Shown: positions 38,141 through 53,000, counted from the stretch's first letter. The stretch is 64,000 bases of DNA from Neelides folsomi (GCA_034687125.1 JAQGBZ010000246.1:1-64000); one strand, 5' to 3'. The notes: generated by a model from the letters alone, not told the origin. Numbers and translations: made by a program.

Positions 38141-39460
38141 ATGAAACCATCTAGTGACATGAAAGCATTTAGAGAAATCTTTAAGAAGTCGAAGAATATT
38201 GTGATCCTTACAGGAGCCGGTAAAGTTAATAATTTACTTATCTCAATATTTTTTATCATATTATAAATTTTTGTTGCAACTCAAATTAATGCTTCTTTAA
38301 TATTTGACATTTCTTTTATTGAAATAGGAATATCAGCTGAAAGCGGAGTTCCAACATTTCGGGGAGCTGGTGGCTTTTGGAGAAAATATAAATCACAAAA
38401 TCTTGCCACTCCAGAAGCATTTCGTAAAAGTCCTTCCCTTGTATGGGAATTTTATCATTATCGGAGAGAAGTTGTTTTCATTAAACATCCCAATAATGTG
38501 AGAGACATTAATATTTATATTTATGGACAATGATTAAATAGATTAAACTCATAAAAATTTTATATCTTTTACTTTCAGGCACATAAAGCAATTGCGGAAT
38601 GTGAAAAAAGATTAAAGGCCGAAGATCGAAGGGTTGTTGTTATCACCCAGAATGTTGATGAGCTTCATCGAAGAGCGGGTACTGAAAACATTATTGAACT
38701 TCATGGATCTTTGTTCAAGACAAGGTGCACAAAATGTGGAAAATGTGATAGTAATTTTGATAGCCCTATTTGCCCAGCTTTAAAAGACAAAGGGTAATTC
38801 CATTGATATTGTAGAAATTATGTTTGTGTGTTCATTATTCATTATATTAAGTAATATTTTTCATATTTTTTATAGTAAATTATTCTTTAAATCAATTTTA
38901 TTGCCCAATGTCAAATAGAGAGCCAGATCCAGAAGCGATTGATGCATCAATTCCAGAAAGCGAACTTCCACGTTGTTTATCTTGTAGTGGTCTTCTGCGC
39001 CCTGACATCATTTGGTTTGGTGAAGGCCTTAAGGATGAAGACCTTTTAAATGCAGGTAATTTTTATTAATCAAATCAAATATTTTTTAACATTTTCTTAA
39101 ATATCATTTTTATAGAAAATGAGCTAGAAAAATGTGATCTTTGTCTCGTCGTTGGGACTTCTTCTGTTGTTTATCCTGCTGCGATGTTTGCTCCTCAAGT
39201 TGCAGCTCGAGGAGTTCCTGTAGCGGAATTTAATTTGGAGTCCACGCCTGCAACTGATGAATTCAAGTATGTTTGAGAATCTGAACATGTAACATAGTTT
39301 AGCTGTTGAAAATGTATCTTAAAAATGGCGGGTATACATGTATACTGTATACATGTGGGTATACGTGTGTATTGTAGTTTTAATCTGTGTTCATTTTGTT
39401 TTCAGTTTTCATTTTCAAGGGCCTTGTGGAACTACTCTACCCGAAGCTTTAGCTCCATGA
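38141..39460 (+). CDS. SIRT5: Sirtuin 5, NAD-dependent protein desuccinylase/demalonylase, 268 aa
   Basis: Six exons: 38141-38219, 38328-38497, 38579-38793, 38919-39055, 39116-39266 and 39406-39460, giving 268 residues. Seen: NAD-binding [20 protein letters not shown]; the class III acyl pocket motif with Tyr and Arg in WEFYHYRRE, which selects negatively charged acyl-lysines; [13 protein letters not shown] and the catalytic His in ELHGS; four zinc cysteines (CTKC and CLSC); [28 protein letters not shown]; and the C-terminal [15 protein letters not shown]. The second zinc pair is spaced C-x2-C, against C-x4-C in human. The N-terminus ([17 protein letters not shown]) is short, and I see no convincing mitochondrial targeting peptide, unlike human SIRT5 (310 aa). 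Either targeting differs or an upstream exon is missed. Confidence 0.95.
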
Positions 39461-41008
39461 TTAAATGATTGATCAATTAAAGTTGTTAAAAAAATAACGT
39501 TAAAATTATTTTTGTCATTTATCCATTTAACCATTTTGATTAAAGAAAGGATATAAAAGAATACGTTTTCTTTTTTATTGTTAGTGCATAATTATGTAGG
39601 TGTATAATGAAAAACCAAAAAAGAAGTGCTAAAAGTTTATTTTAAAAGAATTTTAATGTTTATTTTCTTTTCGAATATGTACACGTTTATTGAATTGTGA
39701 TGTACCTACTCTTTGTTTCTTAATTAATTAAGTTCATTTTTATGTTAAAACCTTTTACATCACGTTAAATATTTAATTATAACATATTCGTTTACAGGCT
39801 TTTGCAAATATTCGAGTTTAAACTACAGATAGACTAGATTAGAATAAATCTACAGACATCAACCAACCACACTATGTATTACATAAGATTATAGTATATG
39901 CGTATGGTCTAATTGATCTTCCAGTTGAAAGTCGATATATGTAAACATACGTTTTCTTTCTAAGCGTAAAATAATAAGATTAATGTTAAAAAGGATAAAA
40001 TATTAACACAATGATACAGATAGCTCACACATTATAAATTATATGTATGTATATTATGCAATTTTTAAATTATTTCATAATTCAAATGTTTAGTAAAGAA
40101 TGACTAGAATTTGACTACTACCCAACAGCAGAAAGGCATGCGCTCCCTTTATCAATGTTAGACGAGGGGTCGCGCAAACCTTTATGCTCCTGGGTAGAAG
40201 ATGGGTAATACTTTTAAAATATAAATATTAACAAAAATCATTAATTTTCACATCGAGAAGCTACCTTATTTATTTGTATGTTATTCACATGGGTGTTTTT
40301 ACATATTATATGATACAAACCTAACTGTGGAATTCATATTATTATACAGTAATTTTAATATTTATAAAATTAAATACAAATGCTTCTGAACTTACTGATT
40401 GAAAATTATATGTAATACTATATACTTACTGGTACTATTGGATCATAGTCAAGACTAGTTTGACTATTGCTGAACTAATTTGTAAAATCTTTTTTGCAAA
40501 ACAGATATATAACTAACCACAATGTTCCACCAATAATTAAATTGATCTATATTACATATAGGTTTTTTGTATATTAAGTACTACCAGTATTTGATAATAT
40601 TAGTGTAACATTTAATTGTAATATCATATATCAGCATTATTGAACTAAAATTTGATGTTTTTTCTGAATAATGTTATATTGCATTACTCTGATATTACTC
40701 TATATTTCATTATAATACAAACACTTATTGTTTAGTTGGTGAATTGAGTCTGATCCTTATCATATCAGTATTTCTCACAACACGAAAGTGTGGTCTGTAA
40801 CTGTACATAGTTTGTGTACAAATATAAATTATGAATGAAACAAATTAATCCGACATAATTATAAAGTCTTCGAGCTAAAGAGAGAAAGAGAGCTCAAATG
40901 ATATCAATTACAAATTGGATATCGAATACCACGAGACATAAATTAACTAGTTACGTTTCAATTATTATTGATAATTGATATCGATTATAATTACGTTGGT
41001 GTAAAATC
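39461..41008. other. Convergent intergenic spacer SIRT5 / Lim3
   Basis: AT-rich spacer of 1.5 kb between converging 3' ends. It is featureless except for the GC-rich hairpin at 40118-40197, listed separately. Confidence 0.5.
40118..40197. ncRNA. Pre-miRNA-like hairpin
   Basis: An 80 nt imperfect hairpin. CTACCCA pairs TGGGTAG, AGCA pairs TGCT, AAAGG pairs CCTTT, TGCGC pairs GCGCA and CCCT pairs the AGGG of GAGGGG. These are separated by small internal loops (2x2, 1x1, 2x2, 1x2) around a loop of about 15 nt. It is GC-rich in a very AT-rich spacer. The geometry is that of a microRNA precursor, but I recognise no known miRNA family in either arm or strand. Strand is undecided. Confidence 0.5.
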
Positions 41009-44000
41009 TTAATACTGGGGATTAGCATTTGAATCAACGTCTGAGAGCCATGAGGCGGGCGAAGGCGGATATTCGTGATATGGGTGAGGTCCATTGGCCA
41101 TCGGACCATGATCGCCGCCACCAGCTCCAACAGGGGACGAGCTTAGGCCACCAGTCCCACCACCCCCTGAACGAAACAAATAATTAGTTTAACTTCTAAA
41201 CAGACTTTTTTGTAAAGGTTAGTTAATGTTTGTTAAATGTAGTTGTTTAAAACATGGCTCAACGTGCTTTGTTACCTAACGAAGGGTATACCGGGATTCC
41301 GTCTGGAGTGAAATGGGGAAAATGATGGATGGATCCGCCGGAAGACTCATGACCCAAATTGTAAGGTGACGAGTTACCGCCATAGTTCCCATGTTGGCTC
41401 GGCGTCTGCGGTGCTCCCACTTCCGCCATGTCCACAAACCCATCGTTGCTGCTCAGATCACCTAATACATATCCCATCCTCAATTATTTATGCTTCAATC
41501 AACTTGACAAGTCCACCTTTAACAGAAAGAAATTCAATAACTTTTCTTATTGATTTTCTAAACTTTCTCTATTGGGAAAATTTCTATTTTGTCTTTTTTC
41601 TTCGTGCTAACATTTAAGGAGTTCGTTCAACAACTATCCTACTTACTTTACAGTGTAATCTATAGTTTTATAACTAAATCGGTTAATAAGTGGAATGCTT
41701 CTCGTACCATTTATTTAATTAAGTATTTTTTACACTATTAGTTAATTAAGAAAGTGGTAAGTACATAATATTAAAATAAGTCCTAGCATTAGTAATAGAC
41801 TTCAGAAATTAGTAAGAATAAATAACACCATGAAAAAGGGCTGAAGGGAACGGATCATAATTTAGCGGATGTCCATAACATTAATTCTGTTGCGGATAAG
41901 AGGGCGAGGGTGTGAGTTTGATTTGTGGATTCAACCCGATTCCCTCTCTGGTCATATCAAACTATCCTATAGAGTAAATATGAGTGGAAGGAAGGAGAAA
42001 TGAATACATGACAAAGGATTATGTCGAGCTGAGGGAACGTCCTTTTCATCTCCGAGGATCCACTCTCGGATATTCATCGAAATCTATTAACAAATTGACT
42101 CTTTTCCCTCCGCTCCCAATCCCTCAAGAGACCCTCAGAAGCCCTTTAAGCTCCCAGACTCCCAACTCTCGACAAATCCCCATGAAAAAAAGAAATCCTT
42201 TTTCCTTTCATCAGTCTCTCGATAATTACTTCTAAGCATTCCTTTTATTCCACTTGCTGCATAATATTTCACTTAGGTATTATCTTTATCATCATATCTA
42301 TCTGTACCTACGGGGTGTTTACTATGTAGTGTTCTTTTCGAGAGCTTACTAAATAGCTTATTTTATTAGCTGCACTTGGATTTTCTATTTATTACAATAA
42401 GGATTTGTATTATGTTAAGCATTATATTATTTAATTTGTAATAATTTAATATTGTACTGTGATTGAAACCAGATTCAGAGTCGGATCCGCCGCCCCCGTC
42501 TTTTAGAATGTCCGTTTTCCCATCGGACCTCCCGGAGCCTTTGAGTCCTCTGAAGTATTGTCCCCATCTCGATCGTCCCGCGTCTTTCTTCAGCCGCTTC
42601 TCCTTCGCCCTCCTGTCATAAGAGAAAATAGAATTTAGGAACGGGGCCGTTCTTGAGACCATTATTATGACTATCATTTCTCATCCCTCTGGAGAGTGAA
42701 TGGGGAGAGGAAGGGATCGGCGAAGTTTACGGCTTCGGGAAGAAGATTCATCTTGTCTCATTCCCAGATCCCGAAGAGACTTGGGGACAGTCTCTTAGCA
42801 ACGAAAGTACTACTAATGTCTCCCCTTCTTATACGCCCTATCTCCAGAGCCCCTATAAAAGCTAGTAATTCGGTATATAGCCCATCCTTGGCAGTGCAGG
42901 GTGGTGGGATGATACATATGAGGAGCTCCCTGGTCCTTCATTCGGGCAAGGAAGCCGTAGTGGGAGTTTTTGTGACCGCCACTCTCCTCCCTCTCTCACC
43001 CATCCAAAAGACCAGGGAGGTTTAATCATATTCCGCCCTGAAAATCTCCCTTCTCATTATTCTCTGCCTGATTAAATCTCTTTGGTTCTCGGGATCCGAA
43101 TTATGTGCTGAAGGATCACGAAATACCCGATGAAAGAGGAAATGAGAACGAACCGATGAGTCTTATTTAGGCCCAATACGGCTTTCCAATCCTCTCTGGG
43201 GAATGGAAAGAAGACTTACAAGTTTCTCTTCAATCTTCCGCCTTCTTTTCTAATGGTTCGGATCTTTTATTCTCTCAATTCTAAAAGATCATAAGCCTTT
43301 TTAAGACAAATTAAGCTTTACAAATGCTAAAGATATCTCAATTGCTATTTACTAAACTAACATTTATTCTAAATGTACATCTAATCAATGTATTCTATTT
43401 ATACTTTGGTATGTGCTATTATAAACTCTTTTAAATACCAAGTATTATTATATTCTTTTAAGGTCTTTCAGTTTAACTCTTTCCATATTGAATCGAAATA
43501 AACTTTTTTCTTGATTTTAACTTTAGATTTTATTATTTATTCAGCAATTTTTACCAAAAATTCATTTTGCGCTTTTGCCTTTTCAAAGAACTTTAAATTA
43601 TACTGTACTCTATGCTATTACTGTGGAGCGGGAGACAATATATCAGAGACTATCAGATAATCTCTCTATATACCTACATTACCTGGTACGTATGCCTAAA
43701 ATGTACCATACCTATAGACTTACTTGATATTGAAATTGGAACAATGAAGTAAAAGAATGGGTAGACAGAGAAAGTGTTTTAATTTTATGCACAGCTGTAA
43801 ATAAAACCATTCCTCGAACTTCTGCACATTCCTTTGTAGAGAGAAATTCGAGTTGGCGTCGAGGGAAAATCTCTTTGTGAAAGCCCAAGAGATTCCCAGA
43901 GAGAAGTTTATGGGAGCCATACTTTTAATTTTACGACGCGGGTTGTAAAAGTGAAGGGAGCGGAGAAGAAACTTGGATTTTACGAGGACGAGCCGAGTGC

Positions 44001-47000
44001 AAGAAAGAGAGAATAAACTTCAATGGCGACGACGACGGCGGGGAAGAAGGGCCCCAGAAACGACGTTCCGGGAGTGATTAATTGTTTTACGAAAGTGGTG
44101 GTCGCCACGGGGGATTTAAACCCGAGTAATTGTCCGCCCGCCATTCTTCCTCCCGGGGGAATTCTCTTAACAGCTTCCACTTAGCCATTCAACTATTCGC
44201 ACTTTTCCGGGACCGGAAAGTTACACACAACATATGGACATTAACCCACAAAACGTCCATATTTGTCTTTACCATTCTCTTATATAACAAATTCGAGATC
44301 GTTCATGAATGATAATTTGATGATCTCAAACAATGAAAATTGAAATGGCCAAATCTCACCTATTTTGGAACCAAACTTGGACTACTCGCATGTCAAGCCC
44401 TGTGTCTTGTGAGAGTTGTTCTCTGACATGTCGGGCAGGTTTGGGGCTCGCGTTGTAGGCGTTTTTCAATGTCTCTAACTGCTTAGCTGTGATGGTCGTC
44501 CTGGGTCGTTTGTTTGGAGCGTCACCTCCGGAGTCCGAACAGCCATTCCCATCTATTTCCCAATTGACTTTGAGGGGATTTCCTTCGTGGAGGAAATACG
44601 AACCTAAGATCAGCTGACCTTTCGATTTCGCTGCATCATAGTCCATTTTACAAACAAGCTTCCGGTCCTCCATCAGGTAAAACTCATCTCCAGTGTTCAA
44701 TTGTCGGGAACAAAGGATGCAGACGAAACATTGAAGATGGTACACATTGTCTTGGGCTCGTCGCACCACTTGAGTGGGTGGAATTCCTTGCTCACACCCT
44801 GCACATCTCGTCCCGAACCGTCTGACCAATCGAGAAAATTTAATAAATCGGTCTCAATGGTTAAGAATGCCTCCAGAGAGGATTTTAACATTTATGCTTT
44901 TGTTAATTGTAATTGTAATAAATAAGTTTATACGAGCAATTAGCAAACGATACAAAAATAATAAAATTGAGACTTCTCAATAAAGCATCATATTTACTTT
45001 CATATTCTCATACTGATCTCATTTTGGTAGGAGAAATTCATATGTAGATGCCATTAAATATTAATAAGATTTTACATTAGAAATACAAATTAGAAAAACT
45101 TTAAATGCTAATTCGAATGTTTTCAAAAAATTGTAAGAAAATTATTCAGAGTACAGAATTGAAACTTTGGAACAAAATAAGGAATTCATAAGTTATGACT
45201 AACTTTGAAGAAACTCTTCGCATTTGCCCAAAATTTTGGCAATGCATAATGTAGTAATGGATTCTTGAGTGGTTCTAACGATAGTTGAAGTAAAAAAAAC
45301 GAGGCAACGGAAATGGAATCCGCACGTAAAGAATAAATAAGTTATGTAAAAGCTGAAAGGTACAAAGCGAGAGAAGCAAATCAAAAGAGAGATGAAGGAG
45401 ACGTGGAAATTACTTCGAATTGTGAGGAATGGCATACTTGAAAAAGTCTTCCTTGCAGAACAGTTGTGCATTTTTCACAAAGCACTTGTCGGTGAGGGAG
45501 GCGTCGCAGTCGGCACATTTCAAGCACCTCGAGTGCCAAGTTCGGTCAACTACTTTCAGAATAAACCTATCAAGGATCATTCCCTCGCACCCAGCACATC
45601 TTGGAATTGTAGCTGAAAAAAATAATTATTTATTTAGTAAATGATCATTTTAATAAGCCTTTATATTCATACTCCTATTTTCTAATACTTATAAAGTAAC
45701 ATTTTGCTCAGGGCTTAATGCACTTAAATTTAGCACAGGTATAAGTATTATTTGTAATTATCAGAACTTGTTTTAACCATATGTTTATTTTCTATTGGGC
45801 ATTCTTAAAGCTGTCATTATCTTCCATTATGGAATTATTTAGTAAAAACAACAGAGAGACATACATTTATAAATAGCCCTAATGGACTTTGTTTCGTGAT
45901 GATGAAAAAGAGAAAAGGAGGGAATCGATATTCAATTCCCTTAAAATCAACCTTCCAACATGCTCTAGATTCCAAGCGAGATGGGCGATGATGAACCTGA
46001 TGGGGAATAATGGGAATTAATGGGTGTCCGAGCCGGGGAGCTTTGGCCATCTGGCCCATTGTTTCACGGGAGGAGACGGAGGTGAAGTCAAGGGTGATCA
46101 CGGAGGATTTCTCCATCCCTCCCACCTATGGCGCCCGGGACCAGCCAGGAACCCAATGAACCCATATGTGCTCTCATGAATAAGGCCTCTGGCTCCTAAA
46201 GGGTTCTCCCCTTGTTGACTCTCATCCACTAAGCATATTTCACGAGTGAAATGGAAACTAATTTCATTAGGACTTTTGGTCACACGTTAGAATTGTCATG
46301 TCCTCGATGCATTGGCAGTCATTTCCCCCCTCGCCACTTACAATTCAATCCAATAATCCACTAACGTAACAATCCTTCACGTTTTTAATACAAGTTACGA
46401 TATAAAGCCACAAGTTAAATATTTATGAACTAACGTTTACACTTTTAAACCATTTTTAACTTTAAACTTTAACATTTATGTTTTGTTAACTAATGATAGT
46501 TCGCGTTAAAGTTATAAATGAGTTTATTCATATGTTATATAAGAATATGGTAACTCTATAAAATTGGTAAGAGTTAAAAAAATTAAATTTTGAACAAGAA
46601 ATTGGAAAATTGAATTGGTCCTTGAGGAAAAAAGGAAAAATACTTGAGAGAGTTTTGATTACGCTTGTTCCATTTTCTCTCCTATTTTTTTTTAATAGTC
46701 CTTTTTTGATTCTCTTTTCATATTTGCACTCTCCTCGTCGGCGTTGACGGTGAGGAGGAAAATTGGACAAATTCCTCCCTACCTTGCCCCAATGCTCTCA
46801 CTCGAGTTTTCTTTTAATCAGGGAGTATTTGAGAAATGTATTGGGAAGGTTTATGATCTCCACCGCAGGAGAAGAGTTGGAGAAATGATATTACTATCAG
46901 ATATTCAATTGCTCACCCTCCAGTTCCCCTTCAAATGTTGACTCTCTCTCTCTCGGCTTTTTTACCCAAAAACCCCAAGAGGATTCCTTTTCATTAATCT

Positions 47001-50000
47001 TCTATGAGGAGAACAATTGTGTTTGCACTTTTTACTACTCTTCCTTCAAATGCTCTCTACAAATAAGGATATGATTCACTTTAATTCCATTCTTTACCTC
47101 TTCATGAAGAGGGCCAAAGGGTTGGCAACTTATTTACTTTCAACTTCTCCAAATTTGGGGTTCATTTGAGATTCTCGTCATTTTAATCTAATCAATTTAC
47201 AATATTAAACCAATTTACAAATTAAATGTAATGGCAAATATCTTATTAAAACTTTATGCGCTCGTAATCCAAGAAAGTTTTATACATTAATAATCTTTGT
47301 TAATTCTGTAGGTAATTCTAAAACTGACATTGACGGATAAAATGCAATTTACAGTGTAAGGTATATTAAACAAATTAAGAAAGTGGGTTTACAACTTTGT
47401 GATAATATATTATGGTCTCATTAAGAATGTAGGTTTGGGAGTAGGATGAAATTAGGATGGAACCACCCTAATTGTAACCAAATATTTAGATAATCCTGGA
47501 GAATGGTGGGGGCTTATCGGGTCGGTAGGGATTTCCTTTTTGACACGCGGCCGACGTGTGCCGTCTTTTCCGCTCTTTTCAACCCTTTCATTCCCCGCCT
47601 ACCTCAAGCTCATGAAACAAATCTCTGCAATTTTATCCTCCTTGAATTCTCTAGTTCTTGACAAAGATGGATCAAAGCCTAATATTTTATGTAAACATTT
47701 ATCAAAGTTGACGAAGCCATTTGCCAGAGTCGTTTAGTCAAATGCCATCTTTATTTCAAAAAAAAAATTCAGAAATGGAAATTTTAAAACTTCAAACAAG
47801 ATGATTTGATTATTTAGTTTGCATCGAGAATAGGTACTCGCATTCAGTATTTTATCCTTTATAAATATTTATCTTCATCGTTCTTCAGTCATTCTGTTAA
47901 GCAAATCCCAATATCATCGAAATCCTTTTCTCTTTAGAAAATTATAAAAAGTAGAATGTATAAAACAACTAACAATTGTACCGAATGTTACAAATAATAT
48001 TATGTCATATTACTTCATCATCAATAGATCTGTAAATGGTTTTGAAGAGGAAAATGTGTTGAGAGTCGCTTTGAATTAAAATCTCATCTCGTCCTCATTG
48101 AAATTGATTTCTACCTGAGAGCTCGCGTCTGTTCTCTTTTGTCCTCTCCTCTTTAAGCCCTACTCATGTACTGAACAATTGGTGTTGAAAGAGGGGGAAT
48201 ACCATAATAGGAACAGGTGTCGAGTTTTTAAAGGCAGAGATCTTTATCCGATTCTTTTCATTCATATCCCTTTTTCCGTGTTCGCTCAATGATGACAATG
48301 ATGAGCTAATGGAGCACCCGGAAGAAAATTACTCAAAACAAGTCATTCTTTATCAGACTATTTAATTCTAATTCCCCCCTTTGGTGGTTCGTCAATGCCC
48401 GATCTCTCTCATTAATTGATTCTCATTAATCCATCCATATAAATATATTATGATGCCCAAATGGGTTTCTCGTTCCAACTACTGTATAAAAAACCATAAT
48501 AAAATTAATCAACGTAGAGAATGGTATACCTCTGTTCCAACTCCCTCTTATCTCTTAATCTAATAATCTAAATGAGATTTCTACTGGTTATTACATGGGA
48601 TTATCAATACCTTATGTTCCTTTTTATGAAGGTATTTATTTAATTTTAATCTTTAATTACTGGGATCAGTCAACAGCACAATCATATTGTACATTATATT
48701 TTTTGTACCTCATTTGAGTACAGAATTTGGCATTATCCATAAAATCCTTAAATCATACTACTAAAAGTAAAATATCAGTAAAATATTTACAAATACAAAA
48801 TCTAAACAATACATATTGTATACTAAATCTATACCATACTTACAATTAATCTAAATCATTGGATATTTATTCTATAAGTCAATTAAATACCCATTTAAGT
48901 ATACATGCATCAAAATGTAAAGAAAGGTTTCATTTGTTCTTCTACTCCGAACTTGTGTCTATGAGTCAGTCTGAGAATTGAGAAGAAAGTGAAGGAACTA
49001 TAGCCTCATGAAGTTTGGATATTTCTTGAGATTTGATTGTGATAGGGTGAAGTTTTGGGAGGAAGGGGACGGAAGAATGTAGATATGTATTCCGATGTTC
49101 GTGTGAATGGGGGAGGGAGGGAGTTCGGGTCGATTTCTCCCGGTTCCCCGCTGTTTCTAATCAAGGAGATTGAAGTGGGTGGAACTCCGACGGCCGACGC
49201 CCGCCACGAACTCCCTCCCTTTCTCCTTCCTTTCCTACAATCACTCCGACAAATTAAGGGACCCTGTCACCTACCTAACACTCACATTAACCATTTCAAG
49301 GCTCTCTATTCAACCTAGTTTTTATAAAGAGATAACGTGGGTTAGATTTTAAAGATCCAAGAATTCCAATTAATTTATTTAATGAATAAATAACGCTGGT
49401 AAATATAAATTTCATGTCATTCTGTATGCATGTAAGCTTTAAGCAATTCTTGCTTAATACGTGTGACATGAACTTGACAAAATATTTTTAGATTACCTTT
49501 GTTTTTATAAACATTTGACGGTTGAATTTGAAGAAATATTGCCAGACGATAAAATAATAAATCATATTTTGCATTTATTCAATTGACTCGTGGGTTGTTT
49601 GTAAACTGTCGCAATTTTAAGTCAATTTTAAGTTCATTTTTTAAAAATAATTTTACAATCAAAATAAAATTCATTTGTCAAAACAGAAACCTCTTGACAT
49701 TCATCGTTTATCATAACTGAATTCAAACTTACACAGCCTATACCCACTTCTTTTGTTTGAAAGTACAAATAAGGATATTTAAGTTATGATTATGGTGAAT
49801 ATAGAAAATTATTGTTCTTTACAATATTTGATTTGTCTTGAACTAAACACGTGTAACCTCTTTCTGGTTAAAAAAATAAAAACCCAAATATCAGGAAACG
49901 AACAATTTTTTAAAAAAATCAAATAAATATTACAAAAAATCATATTAGAACATTTATCAAACGGTTGATTCAAAATAAAACAAACATTTTTATTAAGGGC

Positions 50001-53000
50001 ATTCGATTATGATAATTGTACACATATTAATATTATGAGTTTATGACTCACAATTATAGCAGAAATTTCAACATCTGACTAGACAAGGATATGAATATAG
50101 TTAGCAGTTGATGATTTTAGATTTCAAATTGAAGCAAGTCAATAAAGGCAAGCTTGAATTGAATCTATAATGATTTGACCATATTGGAGAGTAAATAATG
50201 GCAGTGAATATAAATGGTTTGACAAAGTGGGTGACTCGGGAGTCGAAATCCGAGATGAAAGGAAGATGAATGCAAAAATATTCATTTTGGGCCATAAATC
50301 ACCTGTTACTTGGTAAAGCATGATGGTCTAGGGATTGGAAGGGATGATGAATTCATTAGCAGGCCGGCGTGTAATGGTTGAGGGTGATCCGAAGGGTCCC
50401 ACCCTTCGCCCAGTTGTCACGCAAGGATCTAACCACCTGTCATCCTCCTCTGAATCTCCTAATGGACCACATTACCGAATGACCCATCCGACCCAACCAA
50501 CACTTTTATTGCCCTCCCGCACGAGACGACGACTCCTTTTCACTCCCCGCTCAATAGACCAGAATATGCAGACAGTGCAAAACAAGGGCGCTCGTTCTCG
50601 GATAAATCATCCCTTTACTACTCCCTCTATTCCATTAAAGCTCTTAAATCAGTTCAGCTTATTAACTTTTCCTCCCATTCAAACGCTGCAGATCCCATTT
50701 CACTATTTCTTCGCCTCTCTTCATCATTCTTGTCAAATAAATAATATAAATTACTTTGTTCTAGTATAGCAAATAAAGAGACATTACAATTATACATACA
50801 TATAATAATATAATAGTTAATAGAAGTAGCTTGTGTAAAACACTTATAAACTATCCCTAACTTATTTACCTCATAATGTAATAAAAACGATAGTAGTGAA
50901 TGGTAGTACTAAAGTAAAATACTAAAATAATTCAAAAAGACTACTAAAGACGCATTTTACAGATAGTTTAGAGTAATTTTACAATGTTTGTTAGAACTTT
51001 AAAGATCCAATTAAATTCATAAATAAGTGCTGGATGGACTTTAGCGTTGTTTTGAATTTTTGATAGAACGACGTTGTAAGTTAAGCTCTCGTCAGAGCGA
51101 TTAGGAAGCTTAATAGCCAAGAGTTGTTAATGGTCAACTTGTCGGAGATTAGGAGCCAAATGAAGAAGATTGAAGTGCCGGTGTGCATGTCGAGTGTATG
51201 TCGAAGAGGATTAAAGAGGAATTAGGGATTTCTTTTGTTAAGGATTCCTTTTGAGGTGAGATGGTTTGGTAAGATGCGCACGTGAGGGGCTTTCACTCCC
51301 TCCGCTCCGACACACGTCCAGCCACGTGTGTTGTCGTTGTCCTTTTAAGTTAATTGTGGAGGATGAACAAGGGAGATTTTTAAACCTGAAATTGCCCTGT
51401 TTTCCTCAATGGGGTGCGGACAGGCTCAATTTGTTCTCCCTCCCTTCTCTCATCAAACCATCATCATTTACTCATTTCCTCTCCGGGCACCCGATGGGAA
51501 CCGAGTGGTCCAAGATGGAGTGAAATGCAAAATAGCACGGTTTAAAGCCACGTGTGGGGGATGGCTTCTGGCTTCGTAGACAATGTTCAACACTTTTCTT
51601 TATAAATTCCCATTCTTGTAAAGATTGAAATTTTCAATCATTCAAATGGGTGGTTCGTATTTTCATTATTCTTTCATTCCAAACCCTCATGTTTTATATA
51701 TATGCGGAACAAAAGAAACTTTAATATCTCTCAACAGTCTCAACATACAAAAAGCAGAAACAATAAAAAGCGTGCGGTCGCCTGTTTTCATTGTTAATAA
51801 ATTGATAATGCGCCATTTTGCAATAAAAAATACAAATCATTCCCATTTCTTTTTAAAATATAATATTTTATAATGTTTGAAACATTTTATCAGAATAATC
51901 ATATTTTTTATTATTAATCCAATTAACTCTAATTAGAAAGTGTTAATAAGAGATCACCTACATCATATAATTCTATACTTATTCGTCTGTACATAGTTAA
52001 TAAAAAACATACATAAACATACTTACCTAAACAGATAATATATAGAAAAGCATTATCAAGAATAGCTCATATTTATACAAAATAAGAATATGGGAATATT
52101 GAATCTTGTCATGTCTAGGACTAAAGTCGCAGAGTGTGAAAGAATGGTTTATGAATTCATGACAGGAGGGAATAGCTCACTCATTCAATAAAAGCCAAAG
52201 TGGAGGGTTGTCGGTGAAGTATGGAGGTCTTTAGGAGGGAGAAAGGAGTAGAGGGGATAATTATTCATCCACGCCGCTTCCCTCCCATATGGACATCCCA
52301 ATCGACTCTGCATATCCTCCCTGTCTGCGCTCCTGTTTTATGAATGTTTTGGAGGAGAGCCCTTGGGGAACATTACTTTTTATCTTCATTCCCCCTCATT
52401 GTCTCTCGGTTGGGTCCGGTGAGAGATTCCGAAGAGCGGGTTGGTGTGAGCGGAGAAAGCCCGCCCTTTCATATCCACCCTGCTTGGTCGTAAGTCAAGA
52501 GAAAAGGACGGTAATTGGATTTGTAGGGGATTAGTCGGAGCGAGGGCAGTTGATCATGCGAGGAAGGAGACATCCACGGCCCACATCATTCCACCCAAAG
52601 GAACCACCAAGTTCCGGCAAACTCCCCACGAATAAAATCTTATCCATGTCTCATATTCAAGATGGATCGCCCGCACAAATATCCCTCGGCTACATACACT
52701 CATCTTTCCCATGCAATATTCAACCATTTCCTTCACTTTCTTTCATGTACTCTTTCAAGAATTTCAACCCAAGAAGACACAGAAGCAAATTTACATTTAA
52801 ACATTCCTGCTCGTACTGTCAATAATAATAAATAATAAACAACAATGTAAACAAAATAAACCCGATAAACCTTAGACAAAGATTTTATTCAAGCATGTCT
52901 AATTCATTTGAGATTTTTAGTTATCTAATTGAATAACAATTAATGATTATAAACTATTTAATCCTGTTATTATTTGTGATTTATTGGAAAAATTAAGTGT

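Noticed and set aside
50335-50769. Plus-strand 144-codon frame in the Lim3 intron
   Set aside because: Composition is unlike the confirmed exons, no motif is recognisable, and it lies within one of the GC-rich islands where long frames arise by chance.
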